NCBI GenBank assembly: GCA_937968035.1
Contig: CALBTS010000369.1
Span: 1-14,109 of the forward strand
Direction: 5' to 3'
From: an uncultured Methanomethylovorans sp.
GTDB lineage: Archaea; Halobacteriota; Methanosarcinia; Methanosarcinales; Methanosarcinaceae
DNA: 14,109 nt
The notes beneath the pieces were generated by a model. That model had not been told where the DNA came from. It was given only the letters and a program-made list of their open reading frames with translations, and searched no databases. Below are positions 14,070 through 14,109 of the stretch, one piece after another; position 1 is the stretch's first letter, and each line of letters begins with the position of its first letter. The translations under genes were made by a program, and so were the position numbers.

Positions 14070-14109
14070 TGAAGCTCATATAATCCTCTGGATTTAATAG
14101 GTGATCACA

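Noticed and set aside
1..14109. Mobile elements, CRISPR arrays, rRNA or tRNA genes
   Set aside because: No transposase or integrase, no spaced repeat array, and no cloverleaf or rRNA-like sequence was seen on either strand.

Overview
The window comes from a methylotrophic methanogenic archaeon of the order Methanosarcinales. The protein sequences look closest to the Methanolobus / Methanococcoides group, but the genus is a guess. The evidence is a methanol:corrinoid methyltransferase operon (mtaC-mtaB), a pyruvoyl-dependent arginine decarboxylase of the Methanosarcina type, multi-PAS sensor proteins, a TrmB-family regulator, an archaeal COG1361-like cell-surface protein, AT-rich intergenic DNA with archaeal TATA boxes, and GGAGGTG-type ribosome binding sites.

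Layout. Bases 1-39 (+) are the last 12 codons of a histidine kinase whose body lies outside the window. A strongly structured, gene-free segment follows (about 87-186), with a T-rich tract (213-227) and a perfect 10-bp hairpin terminator (238-263). On the minus strand, mtaC (2431->1667) and mtaB (1652->273) form a methanol methyltransferase operon behind an AT-rich 631-bp upstream region. That region has two exact 15-bp direct repeats, each containing a TATA box. Further upstream on the same strand is a second, orphan mtaC-like gene (3827->3063), about two thirds identical to the first and exactly the same length but with no mtaB partner. It is preceded by a six-PAS/one-GAF cytosolic protein (6617->3867) that ends in a PAS domain and has no kinase or other output domain. 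A leaderless-looking arginine decarboxylase gene (6942-7490, +) is divergent from it. It is followed by a membrane histidine kinase with an extracytoplasmic sensor domain, a PAS domain and a complete kinase core (7583-9520, +). A 67-aa hydrophilic protein with a duplicated EIDxWC motif (9736->9533, -) faces the kinase.

The right end is a tightly overlapping minus-strand operon: a surface-anchored protein with three CARDB/NEW3-like domains (12926->11757), a MacB/LolC-type permease (11770->10568) and its ATPase (10565->9870). It is divergent from a TrmB-family regulator (13025-13909, +). The ~98-bp shared promoter region holds two perfect inverted repeats that look like operators. The window ends in a probable promoter for a gene beyond the edge.

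How the parts fit. MtaB transfers the methyl group of methanol to the Co(I) corrinoid of MtaC; MtaA, needed to pass it to coenzyme M, is not in the window. The most interesting arrangement is the PAS/GAF protein next to an orphan corrinoid protein, beside a working mtaCB operon. It suggests, without proving, that the second MtaC serves as an alternative methyl carrier or as a partner or ligand of the sensor. No response regulator receiver domain is visible anywhere, so the outputs of the sensors are unknown.
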